A DNA stretch of 64,000 nt, taken from contig JAHHIC010000031.1 of NCBI GenBank assembly GCA_019359035.1, forward strand, positions 175,828-239,827, written 5' to 3'. The notes under the pieces are model-generated. The model searched no databases and was not told where the DNA came from. It was given only the letters and a program-made list of their open reading frames with translations. Positions within the stretch are counted from its first letter, which is position 1. Each line of letters opens with the position of its first letter. The translations under genes were made by a program, and so were the position numbers. Positions 7,834 to 17,034 of the stretch are shown here, piece after piece. This DNA comes from Scytonematopsis contorta HA4267-MV1. Lineage in GTDB: Bacteria > Cyanobacteriota > Cyanobacteriia > Cyanobacteriales > Nostocaceae.

Positions 7834-9552
7834 ATGAAAATTGCGATTGCCCAACTTAATCCCACAATTGGTGATTGCTGTGGAAATGCCCAAAAAATTT
7901 TAGAAGCAGCGCAACATGCTTATGCTGCGGGTGCGCGATTATTATTAACTCCAGAATTATCTTTATGTGGATACCCACCACGAGATTTATTACTAAATCC
8001 TAGTTTTGTAGAGGTTATGGAAATTACTCTACATAAATTAGCTATGGATTTACCTTCAGATTTAGCTGTACTAGTGGGAACTGTTAAAGAGAATATCAAA
8101 GCAAATGCAAATGGAGGCAAATCTTTATTTAACAGTATTGCCTTATTACAATCGGGAAAAGTACAGCAATATTTCCATAAACGCCTACTGCCAACTTATG
8201 ATGTATTTGACGAAAAGCGCTATTTTGAAGCAGGATTACAAGCAAATTATTTTACTTTAAATGGTCTTGATATAGGCGTTACAATTTGCGAAGATTTATG
8301 GAATGACGAAGAGTTTTGGGGTAAACGTAGCTATACAATAAATCCTATCGCAGATTTAGCGGTTTTGGGTGTAGATTTTATTATTAACTTGTCCGCTTCC
8401 CCTTATAGTGTGGGCAAAAATAATTTACGGGAAGCAATGTTAAAGCATAGCGCAATACGTTTTGGGAAGCCCATTATTTACGTCAATCAAGTTGGGGGTA
8501 ATGACGATTTAATTTTTGATGGTAGAAGTTTTGCTCTTAATAGCAAAGGTGAATTAGCTTGTCGTGCTCCTGGTTATATAACCGATTTATTGTTAGTAGA
8601 ATATGACGAATTGCAACAAGATTTACTTAAGAGTTCCATCGCACCTCCGTACGAATGTGAGGAAGAGGAAATTTGGCAGTCTTTGGTTTTAGGACTACAA
8701 GATTACGTTCGTAAATGTAAGTTTAGCAAAGTAGTCTTAGGGTTAAGCGGTGGTATCGATTCTTCCCTTGTTGCGGCAATTGCAGTCGAAGCATTAGGTA
8801 AAGAAAATGTTTTGGGTGTACTAATGCCTTCTCCCTATAGCTCTGACCATTCAGTAAATGATGCTTTGGATTTAGGTAAAAATCTGGGAATAGAAACTAG
8901 TATTGTACCTATAGGTCAATTGATGGCAGAATATGATAAATCTTTAGGTAAATTATTTGCTGGTACAGAATTTGGATTAGCAGAAGAAAATATTCAATCC
9001 CGAATTCGTGGTAATTTATTGATGGCTATTTCCAATAAATTTGGACATTTATTATTATCTACTGGTAATAAGTCGGAAATGGCAGTTGGCTATTGTACTC
9101 TGTATGGTGATATGAACGGTGGTTTAGCAGTAATTGCTGATGTGCCCAAAACTCGCGTTTTCTCGATATGTAACTGGCTAAACCGCAATAAAAAAATTAT
9201 CCCGCAAAATGTCATCAGTAAACCACCCAGCGCTGAACTTAAACCCGGTCAAGTAGACCAAGATTCTTTACCACCATACGAAATATTAGACGATATATTG
9301 TTGCGTTTTGTACAAATGCATCAGTCCGCAATACAAATAGTTGCTGCTGGACATAAGCCAGAAATAGTAGAAAAAGTGATTAAATTAGTCGGACGTTCAG
9401 AATTTAAACGTCGTCAAGCAGCACCTGGGTTGAAAATTACTGACCGTGCTTTTGGTACTGGTTGGAGAATGCCGGTTGCTAGTAATTGGGTGGGTGTGAA
9501 AAGTACTAGTAGCGTACAAGAAGTCATTACTAATATAATTGGTAATGGGTAA
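7834..9552 (+). CDS. nadE: NAD+ synthase, glutamine-hydrolysing
   Basis: The 572-residue, two-domain enzyme amidates NaAD to NAD using ammonia from glutamine. Residues 1-260 are a carbon-nitrogen hydrolase (glutaminase) domain with the expected triad: E41 in TPELSLCGYPP, K116 in FHKRLLPTYDVFDE and C152 in ICEDLW. Residues 285-572 are the synthetase domain with the pyrophosphate loop SGGIDSS at 305-311, the STGNKSEMAVGY motif, and the GDMNGGLAVIADVPKT block. Length is normal for the glutamine-dependent form. It lies 204 bp after nrtR, so it may have its own promoter in that AT-rich gap. A stem-loop terminator follows. Confidence 0.95.
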   Translation: MKIAIAQLNPTIGDCCGNAQKILEAAQHAYAAGARLLLTPELSLCGYPPRDLLLNPSFVEVMEITLHKLAMDLPSDLAVLVGTVKENIKANANGGKSLFNSIALLQSGKVQQYFHKRLLPTYDVFDEKRYFEAGLQANYFTLNGLDIGVTICEDLWNDEEFWGKRSYTINPIADLAVLGVDFIINLSASPYSVGKNNLREAMLKHSAIRFGKPIIYVNQVGGNDDLIFDGRSFALNSKGELACRAPGYITDLLLVEYDELQQDLLKSSIAPPYECEEEEIWQSLVLGLQDYVRKCKFSKVVLGLSGGIDSSLVAAIAVEALGKENVLGVLMPSPYSSDHSVNDALDLGKNLGIETSIVPIGQLMAEYDKSLGKLFAGTEFGLAEENIQSRIRGNLLMAISNKFGHLLLSTGNKSEMAVGYCTLYGDMNGGLAVIADVPKTRVFSICNWLNRNKKIIPQNVISKPPSAELKPGQVDQDSLPPYEILDDILLRFVQMHQSAIQIVAAGHKPEIVEKVIKLVGRSEFKRRQAAPGLKITDRAFGTGWRMPVASNWVGVKSTSSVQEVITNIIGNG

Positions 9553-9589
9553 TTACCACAGCAATTCCTTTTTAAGTAGCAATTCATCC

Positions 9590-9625
9590 CACGCCAATTT
9601 TTCAAATATGGCGTGCGGCTTCTTG
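9590..9625 (+). terminator. Terminator stem-loop after nadE
   Basis: Arms cacgcca (9590-9596) and tggcgtg (9609-9615) are followed by a pyrimidine-rich, T-containing stretch. It sits between nadE and the convergent gene. Confidence 0.45.
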
Positions 9626-9634
9626 TTGTTTAAG

Positions 9635-10507
9635 CTAAATTTTGAACAAACAAGCAGCACCTACAACACCAACAAATAATGTTCCAGGAATCGAAGATGA
9701 TTCAGGCACACTTGTTATATCAATTGGAGTTAATAAAAAACCGCGACTTTCACCATTAAAATAGCCGTTACCAATAATTTGCCCTTTATCATTAATATCA
9801 AACGCTTCCTCTAAATACCAACCTGAGCTTTGAGGAATCAAAGTATTGAGGTCTTGGGCTTTCCCATTGCTGTAAAGCCAAGCAATTATTGGCTCATCGG
9901 AATTGTTGTAGGAGATACCTACTACATCACCTCTTTCATTAATACCAAAAGGTACATTTCCAATCTTACCAATTCCCTGAAAAGGTGATACAACAGTTTC
10001 TCGTTTACCCGTACGCTGATTATAAAGATAAGCCGTAATCCCACCGCTAAAGTTTCCAGAATTGTAGACTATTTGCCCTTTATCATTGATATCGTTAGGA
10101 ATATCACCAAAACCAAAATCGATTATTCCTGTTAGCTGACTCCAAAAGAAAATTCTTCCTCCAACATCGTCATAGCCTACCACTTCGCCTAAATTATTAA
10201 TAGCAGTAGCTTCAACATATAATGGTGCATCTGGACTAATAGGAGGAAGAAGAGAACCAAAGTCTTGCACTGCTGTTCCGTCATTATTATATAGAAACTG
10301 CCCACTGACTCTTTCACCTTTATTGTTGATGGTTTTGCCTAATGTTCTAATTTTGCCAGAATCACTTATGCTGTCCCTGCGGTCGAAGAGATTACCGATA
10401 TTAGTAATAGAATAAAGAGTTGCTGCAGTTACAGGACTAGAGGTGATAATACTCGCGAAACTTAGAGTTAAAAGTGTGAAAATTAGTTTGATAATATTTA
10501 TTTTCAT
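9635..10507 (-). CDS. HAF-repeat extracellular protein with degenerate PEP-CTERM-like end
   Basis: A signal peptide (IIKLIFTLLTLSFASIITSSPVTAA) leads into tandem segments of the 'HAF' extracellular repeat type, each carrying an Ala/Asp-Ile-Asn-Asn/Asp-Lys/Leu-Gly-x-Val/Ile-Val/Ile-G core: TAINNLGEVVGY, NDINDKGQIVYN, FGINERGDVVGIS, FDINDKGQIIGNG. The C-terminus VPESSSIPGTLFVGVVGAACLF resembles a PEP-CTERM sorting signal (VPEPSS, then a hydrophobic helix) but the usual Arg/Lys-rich tail is reduced to one Lys before the stop. I chose the ATG at 10507 because it starts the signal peptide and has a GAAG upstream; an ATG 13 codons further upstream (10546) is possible. Probably exported; function unknown. 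Confidence 0.7.
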   Translation of the reverse strand: MKINIIKLIFTLLTLSFASIITSSPVTAATLYSITNIGNLFDRRDSISDSGKIRTLGKTINNKGERVSGQFLYNNDGTAVQDFGSLLPPISPDAPLYVEATAINNLGEVVGYDDVGGRIFFWSQLTGIIDFGFGDIPNDINDKGQIVYNSGNFSGGITAYLYNQRTGKRETVVSPFQGIGKIGNVPFGINERGDVVGISYNNSDEPIIAWLYSNGKAQDLNTLIPQSSGWYLEEAFDINDKGQIIGNGYFNGESRGFLLTPIDITSVPESSSIPGTLFVGVVGAACLFKI

Positions 10508-10930
10508 CTTCAAATTAGTTTTGTTTGCTTTACGATAAACATCCATTAAAATATCAACCTCTTTATATCAAAGAAGCAGACATGCTCTCGCTATTTATAG
10601 TAAGAGTAATATTTTAATTCATTGCATTATTTAGCAGCATCAGTGTAGTTTCGCTAAAGGTTCTTGAATAATAAATCCTGCCAATAATGGAGCATGAAAT
10701 TGATTGATATACATTAATCTTGGTACTTATTGGTCTCGTTATTCATCTAAGATGACTCAGCAAAAACCACAATTAGGTAAGTAAATAATTAAGAAAAACT
10801 AGTATGTTGTAAAAATTTCGTAAATACTTACGTGTCAAAGATGTTATAGCATTAAAAAAAACATTAAAAAAATCATTCCTAACTGAATTGATTCAAGAAC
10901 TCTTTAGGGGTGCATTAATAAAAATAATCG

Positions 10931-10974
10931 TAGCCCCCTCCCCGTTTACGGGGAGGAGGTTGGGGGTGGGGTTT
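10931..10974. repeat. G/C-rich hairpin repeat (cccctccccg ... gggtgggg)
   Basis: A perfect hairpin, cctccccgt-tt-acggggagg (10937-10956), is followed by ttgggggtgggg. A related, larger element lies at 29805-29866. It may act as a terminator or as a mobile palindrome. Confidence 0.6.
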
Positions 10975-11025
10975 TCAACTACAGAACGACCATCTCTTAG
11001 CCAATACTTTGTTTGATTAACTCAT

Positions 11026-11066
11026 CAAATTTTGGTCTAAAAATTTGGTCTAAAAATTTGGTCTAA
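11026..11066. repeat. 15-bp tandem repeat (aaatttggtctaaaa)
   Basis: Three consecutive units of about 15 bp touch the stop codon of the TPR gene that follows on the minus strand, apparently a recent duplication. Confidence 0.6.
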
Positions 11067-11746
11067 ATTGCTCGTAACATAGCCTCAACCCTAGAGACAC
11101 CATCCATATCCTTACGTCGCGTATACAAATCACGGGCTTTTTGCAACAAGCGACTAGCTTCCGTTTTTTTGCCCTGTTGCTTGAGTGCAGCACCCATAAA
11201 TTCATAGGTTTTGCCATTATTACGGTCGATTTCCATTGCTTGCTGAAATGCCCATTTAGAGGAGCTGATATCACCCAAGCGCGATTGTGTTACTCCTAAT
11301 CCCAAATAAGCATTTAGGTTACGACGATTGAGTTGTACCGCTTTCCGGTAAGCTTCCTTAGCGGACTTCATATCTCCTAAATTACCGTGGATAAAACCGA
11401 CAGCTTCATAAAAATCGCTACTTCTAGGATTAAGAGCGATTGCACGACGGTAAGAAACTAAAGCTTCGCGTAATTTTCCTTGTCTTGCTTGCAAAAAGCC
11501 AATCCCAGAAAAAATAGTGGGATTTTTCGGCTGTATTGAAGCTGCTCGCTGATAAATAGCAATAGCACCCTCATAGTCTCCAGCATTAACTAGAGAGCGC
11601 CCTTCCTGAAGCAATTGTTTAACTTCTTCATTAGTCCTACTACGTTGAGCTGCTGACACCTTAGGTTGAGCCAATAAAGGCATTTGAGGTGTTGCTACGC
11701 TTCCGATTAAGAGAACACAAACAACAAAAAGCGACTTCCTGAACAC
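11063..11746 (-). CDS. Secreted or periplasmic TPR protein
   Basis: The 227-residue protein has an N-terminal signal peptide (FVVCVLLIGSVATPQMPLLAQ) followed by about four to five tetratricopeptide repeats, for example GDYEGAIAIYQRAASIQPKNPTIFSG, GKLREALVSYRRAIALNPRSS, GDMKSAKEAYRKAVQLNRRN and GDISSSKWAFQQAMEIDRNN. TPR arrays form a superhelical binding surface for partner proteins. The partner cannot be deduced. The gene stands alone, with AT-rich gaps on both sides. Confidence 0.8.
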   Translation of the reverse strand: MFRKSLFVVCVLLIGSVATPQMPLLAQPKVSAAQRSRTNEEVKQLLQEGRSLVNAGDYEGAIAIYQRAASIQPKNPTIFSGIGFLQARQGKLREALVSYRRAIALNPRSSDFYEAVGFIHGNLGDMKSAKEAYRKAVQLNRRNLNAYLGLGVTQSRLGDISSSKWAFQQAMEIDRNNGKTYEFMGAALKQQGKKTEASRLLQKARDLYTRRKDMDGVSRVEAMLRAI

Positions 11747-12003
11747 AGTTACTTACCCGAAATTTTACAACTTTTTTTCAGAGTTGCCGTAATTGCTTGT
11801 CTATTAAATCAAAAAAAAAACAATTTGCAAACTCTACGGCGTTACTTTTAGAGAAAATTTTTTGGTGATTACCACCAGATGCTTACCCTGTAGACTTTTA
11901 ATCAAAGAACTGATTTACACACCCTGATAAATCGAATTTCACCAATTGCCAATCAAAAATTTAAAATTGATATAAGGCGCATTCTATGTTTTAAGGCAAA
12001 TTT

Positions 12004-12333
12004 ATGATTTTGACCACTACTGATGTTATTCAAGGTGCCGTAATTCAATCGTATTTAGGTATTGTTACGGCTGAAGTTGTCTACGGCAGCAATTTTCTGC
12101 GAGACTTTTTTGCTGGTATTCGCGATATTATTGGCGGACGCACCGGCAGTTACGAGCGCCTTTTTGAAGAAGGACAACGCAAAGCACTTACCGAATTAGA
12201 ATTACGAGCAAAGCGTCTAGGGGCAGATGCGGTTCTGGGAATTGAAATTGATACTGGTACTATTAATGTAGATACCTCTGGTGTTCTTTTACTAATTACT
12301 GCCACTGGAACAGCTGTTAAAATACGTCCTTAA
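12004..12333 (+). CDS. YbjQ/UPF0145 family protein
   Basis: The 109-residue protein matches the UPF0145 (YbjQ) fold: an N-terminal TTTDVIQGAVIQSYLGIVTAEVVYG strand pair, a variable loop (DIIGGRTGSYE), the helix AKRLGADAVLGIEID, and a final strand pair ending in GTAVKI. The family forms pentamers and is sometimes labelled heavy-metal-binding, but its function is not established. Length is typical for the family (about 105 residues). It is monocistronic, with about 250 bp upstream and 470 bp downstream free of genes. Confidence 0.85.
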   Translation: MILTTTDVIQGAVIQSYLGIVTAEVVYGSNFLRDFFAGIRDIIGGRTGSYERLFEEGQRKALTELELRAKRLGADAVLGIEIDTGTINVDTSGVLLLITATGTAVKIRP

Positions 12334-12489
12334 TTAATACCATCAATTATGATTTATGGGACTACTTTCGTCATCAGTAAGTTCCAGATTGGTCATCATA
12401 ATCATATATTCTCTTCACCAAATAAGATTATCTAAAGCACAATAAAACAGATAATTTTTATTTAGCTGAAACTAAAATAACTCGTGTTC

Positions 12490-12608
12490 TCCGTAGGTTG
12501 GGTTGAGGAATAATGCGAACCCAACTTTTCTGCTAGATAGTGATGGGTTACGGCGCATCTACCTTACCCTGTAAAACATTGGATTTTCATACGCCTAACC
12601 CATCCTAC
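12490..12608. repeat. Dispersed gtaggttgggttgagg palindromic element
   Basis: The sequence begins gtaggttgggttgagg and ends with cctaacccatcctac, so its ends are imperfect inverted repeats. A second member with the same ends lies at 46262-46386. Elements of this sequence type are common between genes of filamentous cyanobacteria. Confidence 0.65.
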
Positions 12609-12807
12609 TTAATGAAAAGTTAATGAGAAATGTATATTTTACCTTCTTGAAAAAAAATCCGGAAATTATTATCACCACAGATAGAGCGAGCAAAGCCAAC
12701 AAGTCTTTCTGTTGATAGATAGAAAAAATCAATAATAAGCATTTAATTTTAAACAACAAGTTCAATCAAATAGTAAAAAACTTTGCAAACCAACAAGGAG
12801 AAAAAAT

Positions 12808-13431
12808 ATGTCTTACGTAAATAGAGTTAATAACGACGTTATAAATGAACCCGTAGCCGTAAATAGAACTGTAGATTACCATGACCGAGTACGTTGGGGT
12901 CCTATCCTCTCTGGTTTGTTAATTGCTCTCGCAACACAATTAATTTTAAGTGCTATGTTTGCCGCTATTGGAGCCGATTCTGTAGCCGGCTCTGGTGCTC
13001 CTAGAACTAATACTCCTAATGTTGCAGGAAGCGTAGGAATTTGGTCAACAATTGGCTTACTAATTTCCTTATTTACTGGTGGTTGGTTTACAGCTCGTGC
13101 ATGTGGCCCAATGAACCGCAATACCGCTTTATTAAACGGTGCTATCTTATGGGCTACAACTTTAGCAGTTAGCTCCTGGTTATTAGCAAGTGGTGTATCT
13201 GGCGCTTTTGGTGTTGCTGCTTCTAACGCAGGAGAAGTTGTTAACCAAATTCAACAGCAAGGTGGTGTAAATGTCCCTCAAGCAAATGTAACAGCCCAAC
13301 AAGCTCGCGAGATTGCCAATAATACAGCTAGAGGTTTGTGGTGGTTTGTATTCGGTTCCTTACTAGGTTTACTCGCTTCTTTGATTGGAGCAGTAGTCGG
13401 CACTCGCAGCCCACGTAACAATAATTACTAA
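12808..13431 (+). CDS. Four-span integral membrane protein, function unknown
   Basis: The 207-residue protein has a soluble N-terminus (to about residue 30), then hydrophobic spans near 33-53, 73-90, 105-125 and 175-198. A Gln/Asn/Val-rich loop (residues 143-170) connects the last two. The first span region, RVRWGPILSGLLIALATQLIL, and the Gly-rich helices resemble small bacterial membrane proteins of unknown role. AAGGAG lies 8-9 bp before the ATG, an unusually strong ribosome site for this window, so it may be well expressed. No genes adjoin it closely. Confidence 0.7.
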   Translation: MSYVNRVNNDVINEPVAVNRTVDYHDRVRWGPILSGLLIALATQLILSAMFAAIGADSVAGSGAPRTNTPNVAGSVGIWSTIGLLISLFTGGWFTARACGPMNRNTALLNGAILWATTLAVSSWLLASGVSGAFGVAASNAGEVVNQIQQQGGVNVPQANVTAQQAREIANNTARGLWWFVFGSLLGLLASLIGAVVGTRSPRNNNY

Positions 13432-13488
13432 TCCGCAATTAAGTTTTAAACCAGTTTCAATCAAATCAAAGAATTAGAGAATTGTGGT

Positions 13489-13505
13489 GCGGGCATCTTG
13501 CCCGC
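13489..13505 (+). repeat. Small dispersed hairpin gcgggca-tct-tgcccgc
   Basis: A 7-bp perfect stem with a 3-base loop. Related versions (gcgagca-tct-tgctcgc and its complement) occur at 62179 and as a duplicated unit near 59356-59405. It may act as a terminator for the preceding gene. Confidence 0.55.
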
Positions 13506-13553
13506 TTCTTGCATAAATTGCGAATTACAAATTGCGAACTACGAATTGCTTAC

Positions 13554-13814
13554 TTACCACTTCAAAAAAGCAGCTTCCACTCCCTGTTCCATGCGAATTT
13601 TGCTATCCTTCTCGAACCAAGCAACAATTTGCTGCGTAGTCAAATTTTCTATTGTCACCCCATACTCTTGTGCTATGTGCTTCAAAAGCTTATGGGACGA
13701 AATCGTTAATCGTGTTAAAAACTTTTCTGAGGAAGAAAGTAAAGCAGCGTCTACTTTGGCGGACTCTTCTAAAGTTAAAAATTGCTCTGAGGGCGATTGT
13801 GAGGAAGAAAACAT
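13554..13814 (-). CDS. Small conserved-looking cyanobacterial protein, function unknown
   Basis: The 86-residue product has a variable Ser-rich N-terminus and a well-ordered helical C-terminal half: SSHKLLKHIAQEYGVTIEN, then LTTQQIVAWFEKDSKIRMEQ. Composition is that of a real protein, unlike the plus-strand frames overlapping it. I believe similar short proteins exist in other filamentous cyanobacteria but cannot name the family. An 11-bp repeat array starts 75 bp upstream of its start. Confidence 0.6.
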   Translation of the reverse strand: MFSSSQSPSEQFLTLEESAKVDAALLSSSEKFLTRLTISSHKLLKHIAQEYGVTIENLTTQQIVAWFEKDSKIRMEQGVEAAFLKW

Positions 13815-13888
13815 ATCACTATATTTAAGTACGTTTCTAAGAGGAGTGTTTATATAAAGATAACATTAAGCATTATTCACACCACAAT

Positions 13889-14086
13889 CCCGCCAAAATC
13901 CCGTCAAAATCCCGTCAAAATCCCGTCAAAATCCCACCAAAATCCCGCCAAAATCCCGCCAAAATCCCACCGAAATCCCGTCAAAATCCCGCCAAAATCC
14001 CGTCAAAATCCCGTCAAAATCCCACCAAAATCCCGCCAAAATCCCACCGAAATCCCGTCAAAATCCCGTCAAAATCCCGTCAAAAT
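13889..14086. repeat. 11-bp tandem array, 18 units (cccgYcaaaat)
   Basis: Eighteen consecutive 11-bp units with variants cccgtcaaaat, cccgccaaaat, cccaccaaaat and cccaccgaaat. The variant order shows partial higher-order repetition. The array ends exactly where the MITE-like element at 14087 begins. Confidence 0.9.
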
Positions 14087-14300
14087 CCAGGGAATAAATT
14101 CCCTGTCTAAAAGCTAAAGTCCTCTGAAAGAGGACTAAAATAATACATAAAAAAATATTTTAAAAAGTCTAATACACTCCCAAAAACATTATTTCTTAAT
14201 TAGTCCTCTTTAGAGGACTTCAGCTTTTAGACAGGGAATTTATTCCCTGGCTATTTTATTCCCTGGCTATTTTATTCCCTGGCTATTTTATTCCCTGGCT
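14087..14300. repeat. MITE-like element with inverted two-hairpin ends, plus 16-bp tandem tail
   Basis: The left end (14087-14135) and right end (14201-14252) are inverted copies of the two-hairpin unit seen in 26-540. The roughly 65-bp AT-rich centre is a diverged, inverted version of the centre in that first locus. Immediately after it, attttattccctggct is tandemly repeated three times (14253-14300), reusing the terminal hairpin sequence. Confidence 0.75.
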
Positions 14301-14446
14301 ATTCTATATCTAAGTCTTAATCGTTGTTTTATAAACACTCTCTAAAATAACACCATAGCAGTATTAATTTGTAGCACCTACTACCGCTAATTTATAAAGC
14401 ATAACTTAGACTTTAACTGGAACTTAAGATAAATTTAATCTATTTC

Positions 14447-15148
14447 TTACACAGGCTGATTGATTAGATTTTGACTTCGCGCTTGGACTAAATACCCACA
14501 ACGATGTTCGCCGTTAATAATCCAGTGCGTTCTCTCTACCGTACAATCAGGAAGAACTGCGGCAAACATCTCCAACTCGTGTCCACAAACGCTAGGAAAA
14601 GATTCAGCAACATTGGATATGGCGCAATTATGCTCCATTAATATAAAGCGTTGGCTGTTTTCAGAATCTTTTGCTTCTACTACATGACATTCAGCCATAA
14701 AGCCTTCAGCCCTTCGTAATTCCACCAAAGTTTTTACTCTAGCAGACAACGAACCATCACCCAAACGTTCGCGATATACTTCAGCCTTACGCTCCCACTG
14801 CTTTCTTAAAATTGAACTAACTTGGTCATGTCCTACCGTTTCTGCTAATGTGTCCAATAAGGAAACGGCAAATTCTCCATGATTATCTCCAGCATTTTCG
14901 TTGTCCGTCCGCTTTAAACGTTCCTTCCCCTTTTGGGCTAGTCGATAAACGTGCTGCGGACGTCCCATTCCAGATTGTAATGACTCGTAAACGATTAAAT
15001 CTTCTACCTCCAAGTCCTTGAGATGGCGACGAATCGCTTGCGGGCTTACATCTAATGTTTCCGCCAACTCAAAAGCCGTAGCTTGCGGGTGCTTTAGGAG
15101 GTATTCTAGAATATCGTGCTTGGTGGAGGACTGCTGGGTAATCGCCAT
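14447..15148 (-). CDS. sufR: SufR, iron-sulfur-sensing repressor of the suf operon
   Basis: The 233-residue DNA-binding protein has an N-terminal winged-helix domain (TKHDILEYLLKHPQATAFELAE..., recognition part VSPQAIRRHLKDLE) and a C-terminal domain with Cys residues in AECHVV, EHNCAISN, SVCGHE, PDCTVE and HRCGYLV that fit Fe-S cluster binding. In cyanobacteria SufR carries a cluster and represses sufBCDS, and its own gene, when clusters are plentiful. It is divergent from sufB, and the shared 227-bp intergenic region holds two CAAC-N6-GTTG operators. Gene order and sequence both support the call strongly. Confidence 0.95.
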   Translation of the reverse strand: MAITQQSSTKHDILEYLLKHPQATAFELAETLDVSPQAIRRHLKDLEVEDLIVYESLQSGMGRPQHVYRLAQKGKERLKRTDNENAGDNHGEFAVSLLDTLAETVGHDQVSSILRKQWERKAEVYRERLGDGSLSARVKTLVELRRAEGFMAECHVVEAKDSENSQRFILMEHNCAISNVAESFPSVCGHELEMFAAVLPDCTVERTHWIINGEHRCGYLVQARSQNLINQPV

Positions 15149-15186
15149 CTTCGTCCTAGAGGTTTTATTGAAAAATTTTAGTTTAA

Positions 15187-15200
15187 CAACATCCTTGTTG
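15187..15200. promoter_or_regulatory. SufR operator 1 (CAAC-N6-GTTG)
   Basis: CAAC at 15187-15190, six bases, GTTG at 15197-15200; the dyad extends to AACAAC/GTTGTT. It lies 39 bp upstream of the sufR start, the established SufR site sequence. Confidence 0.9.
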
Positions 15201-15232
15201 TTAAATCTAGCTTAAAATAAAGAAAGATTAAA

Positions 15233-15246
15233 CAACAGTCATGTTG
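15233..15246. promoter_or_regulatory. SufR operator 2 (CAAC-N6-GTTG)
   Basis: CAAC at 15233-15236 and GTTG at 15243-15246, again extended to AACAAC/GTTGTT. Its centre is 46 bp from operator 1 and 137 bp upstream of the sufB start, fitting joint control of the divergent promoters. Confidence 0.9.
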
Positions 15247-15375
15247 TTTTACTAATCATACATATTTTAGCAGTCGCATAGCCACTCTATCACTATCAAT
15301 GGGAAGAGGCTGCTGAAAGCCCGTCTCCCATTCTTAAAGAGACTTATTCATTAGAACATGAGAGATTAACTGCCG

Positions 15376-16815
15376 ATGAGTGCCACTGTCACCAATTTAG
15401 TTAACCAGCCCTATAAGTACGGATTTATTACTGACATTGAATCCGAGACTATTCCCCGTGGACTAAGCGAAGATGTCGTCCGCTTGATTTCCGCAAAGAA
15501 AAATGAGCCGGAGTTCATGTTGGAATTTCGCCTTAGAGCTTACCGTCAATGGCTGAAAATGGTGGAACCAACATGGCCGAGCGTTAATTATCCACCAATT
15601 AACTACCAAGATATTATTTACTACTCAGCACCCAAGCAAGCGAAGAAAAAGCTTAACAGTTTGGACGAAGTTGACCCAACCCTGTTGGAAACATTTGAGA
15701 AGCTTGGTATTCCTTTGTCGGAGCAAAAGCGGCTTTCTAATGTTGCTGTAGATGCGATTTTTGACAGTGTATCTATTGGTACTACCTTTAAAGAAAAGCT
15801 GGCGAAGGAAGGTGTTATTTTCTGCTCGATTTCTGAAGCAGTACACGAATATCCGGAACTAGTGAAGAAGTATTTGGGTAGTGTAGTTCCCATTGCTGAT
15901 AACTATTTTGCTGCTCTGAATGCTGCTGTCTTTAGTGATGGTTCTTTTGTGTATATTCCTAAGGGTGTTAAGTGCCCAATGGAACTATCTACTTATTTCC
16001 GGATTAACAACGGTGATACTGGACAGTTCGAGCGGACTTTAATTATTGCCGAAGACGACAGCTATGTTTCTTATTTAGAAGGTTGTACCGCTCCTATGTA
16101 TGACAGCAACCAGCTACATGCTGCGGTTGTTGAACTTGTTGCATTGAATAATGCAGAAATTAAATATTCCACGGTGCAAAATTGGTATGCTGGTGATGCC
16201 AACGGTAAAGGTGGGATTTACAACTTCGTCACTAAGCGTGGTTTGTGCCAAGGTGTCAATTCTAAAATTTCCTGGACTCAAGTAGAAACTGGTTCTGCGA
16301 TTACTTGGAAGTACCCCAGTTGCGTACTTGTGGGTGACAATTCCGTCGGTGAGTTTTACTCTGTTGCGCTTACAAATAATATGCAACAAGCCGATACTGG
16401 AACAAAAATGATTCACATCGGCAAGAACACTCGTAGTACTATTATTTCTAAGGGTATTTCCGCAGGTCAATCTAGTAATAGTTACCGTGGTTTAGTGAAA
16501 GTTGGGCCCAAAGCTGAGGGTGCAAGAAATTATTCCCAGTGCGATTCGATGCTGATTGGTGATAATGCCCACGCTAATACTTTCCCTTATATTCAGGTGC
16601 AAAATAATTCTGGGAGGGTAGAACATGAGGCTTCTACTTCTAAAATTGGGGAAGACCAATTGTTTTACTTTACACAACGGGGTATTTCCGCAGAAGATGC
16701 TATATCTATGATGATTAGTGGCTTCTGTAAGGATGTTTTTAATCAGCTACCTATGGAATTTGCCGTAGAAGCTGATAAGTTGTTGAGCCTGAAATTGGAA
16801 GGTAGTGTTGGGTAA
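15376..16815 (+). CDS. sufB: Fe-S cluster assembly protein SufB
   Basis: This 479-residue scaffold subunit of the SufBCD complex receives sulfur from SufS and builds clusters. Seen: the family N-terminus ([19 protein letters not shown]), the core [16 protein letters not shown], the beta-helix region with [23 protein letters not shown] (conserved Cys), and the C-terminal [19 protein letters not shown] and [18 protein letters not shown]. Length is typical. ATG 15376 follows a GATGAG-like weak site. It is the first gene of the operon and is directed by the SufR-controlled region. Repeats begin immediately after its stop. Confidence 0.97.
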   Translation: MSATVTNLVNQPYKYGFITDIESETIPRGLSEDVVRLISAKKNEPEFMLEFRLRAYRQWLKMVEPTWPSVNYPPINYQDIIYYSAPKQAKKKLNSLDEVDPTLLETFEKLGIPLSEQKRLSNVAVDAIFDSVSIGTTFKEKLAKEGVIFCSISEAVHEYPELVKKYLGSVVPIADNYFAALNAAVFSDGSFVYIPKGVKCPMELSTYFRINNGDTGQFERTLIIAEDDSYVSYLEGCTAPMYDSNQLHAAVVELVALNNAEIKYSTVQNWYAGDANGKGGIYNFVTKRGLCQGVNSKISWTQVETGSAITWKYPSCVLVGDNSVGEFYSVALTNNMQQADTGTKMIHIGKNTRSTIISKGISAGQSSNSYRGLVKVGPKAEGARNYSQCDSMLIGDNAHANTFPYIQVQNNSGRVEHEASTSKIGEDQLFYFTQRGISAEDAISMMISGFCKDVFNQLPMEFAVEADKLLSLKLEGSVG

Positions 16816-17034
16816 TTGGGAATTGGTAATGGTTAATTGGGAATGGGTAATGAATTGGGAATGGGTAATGGGTAATTGGGAATGGGTAATGGGAAATATA
16901 CAGTTAACAGTTAACAATCACCAATTACCAATCACCAATCACCAATTACTAATTACCGATTACCAATTACCAATTACCAATTACCAATCACCAATTAGCA
17001 ATTACCAATTAGCAATTAGCAATTACGAGAGAGC
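16815..17034. repeat. STRR block inserted between sufB and sufC
   Basis: About 220 bp made of ggtaatt/gggaatt heptamers that switch to the complementary orientation (caccaattac, gcaatta) half-way, so the transcript could fold back on itself. Only the last few bases (acgagagagc) look like native leader with a ribosome site for sufC. Confidence 0.85.
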
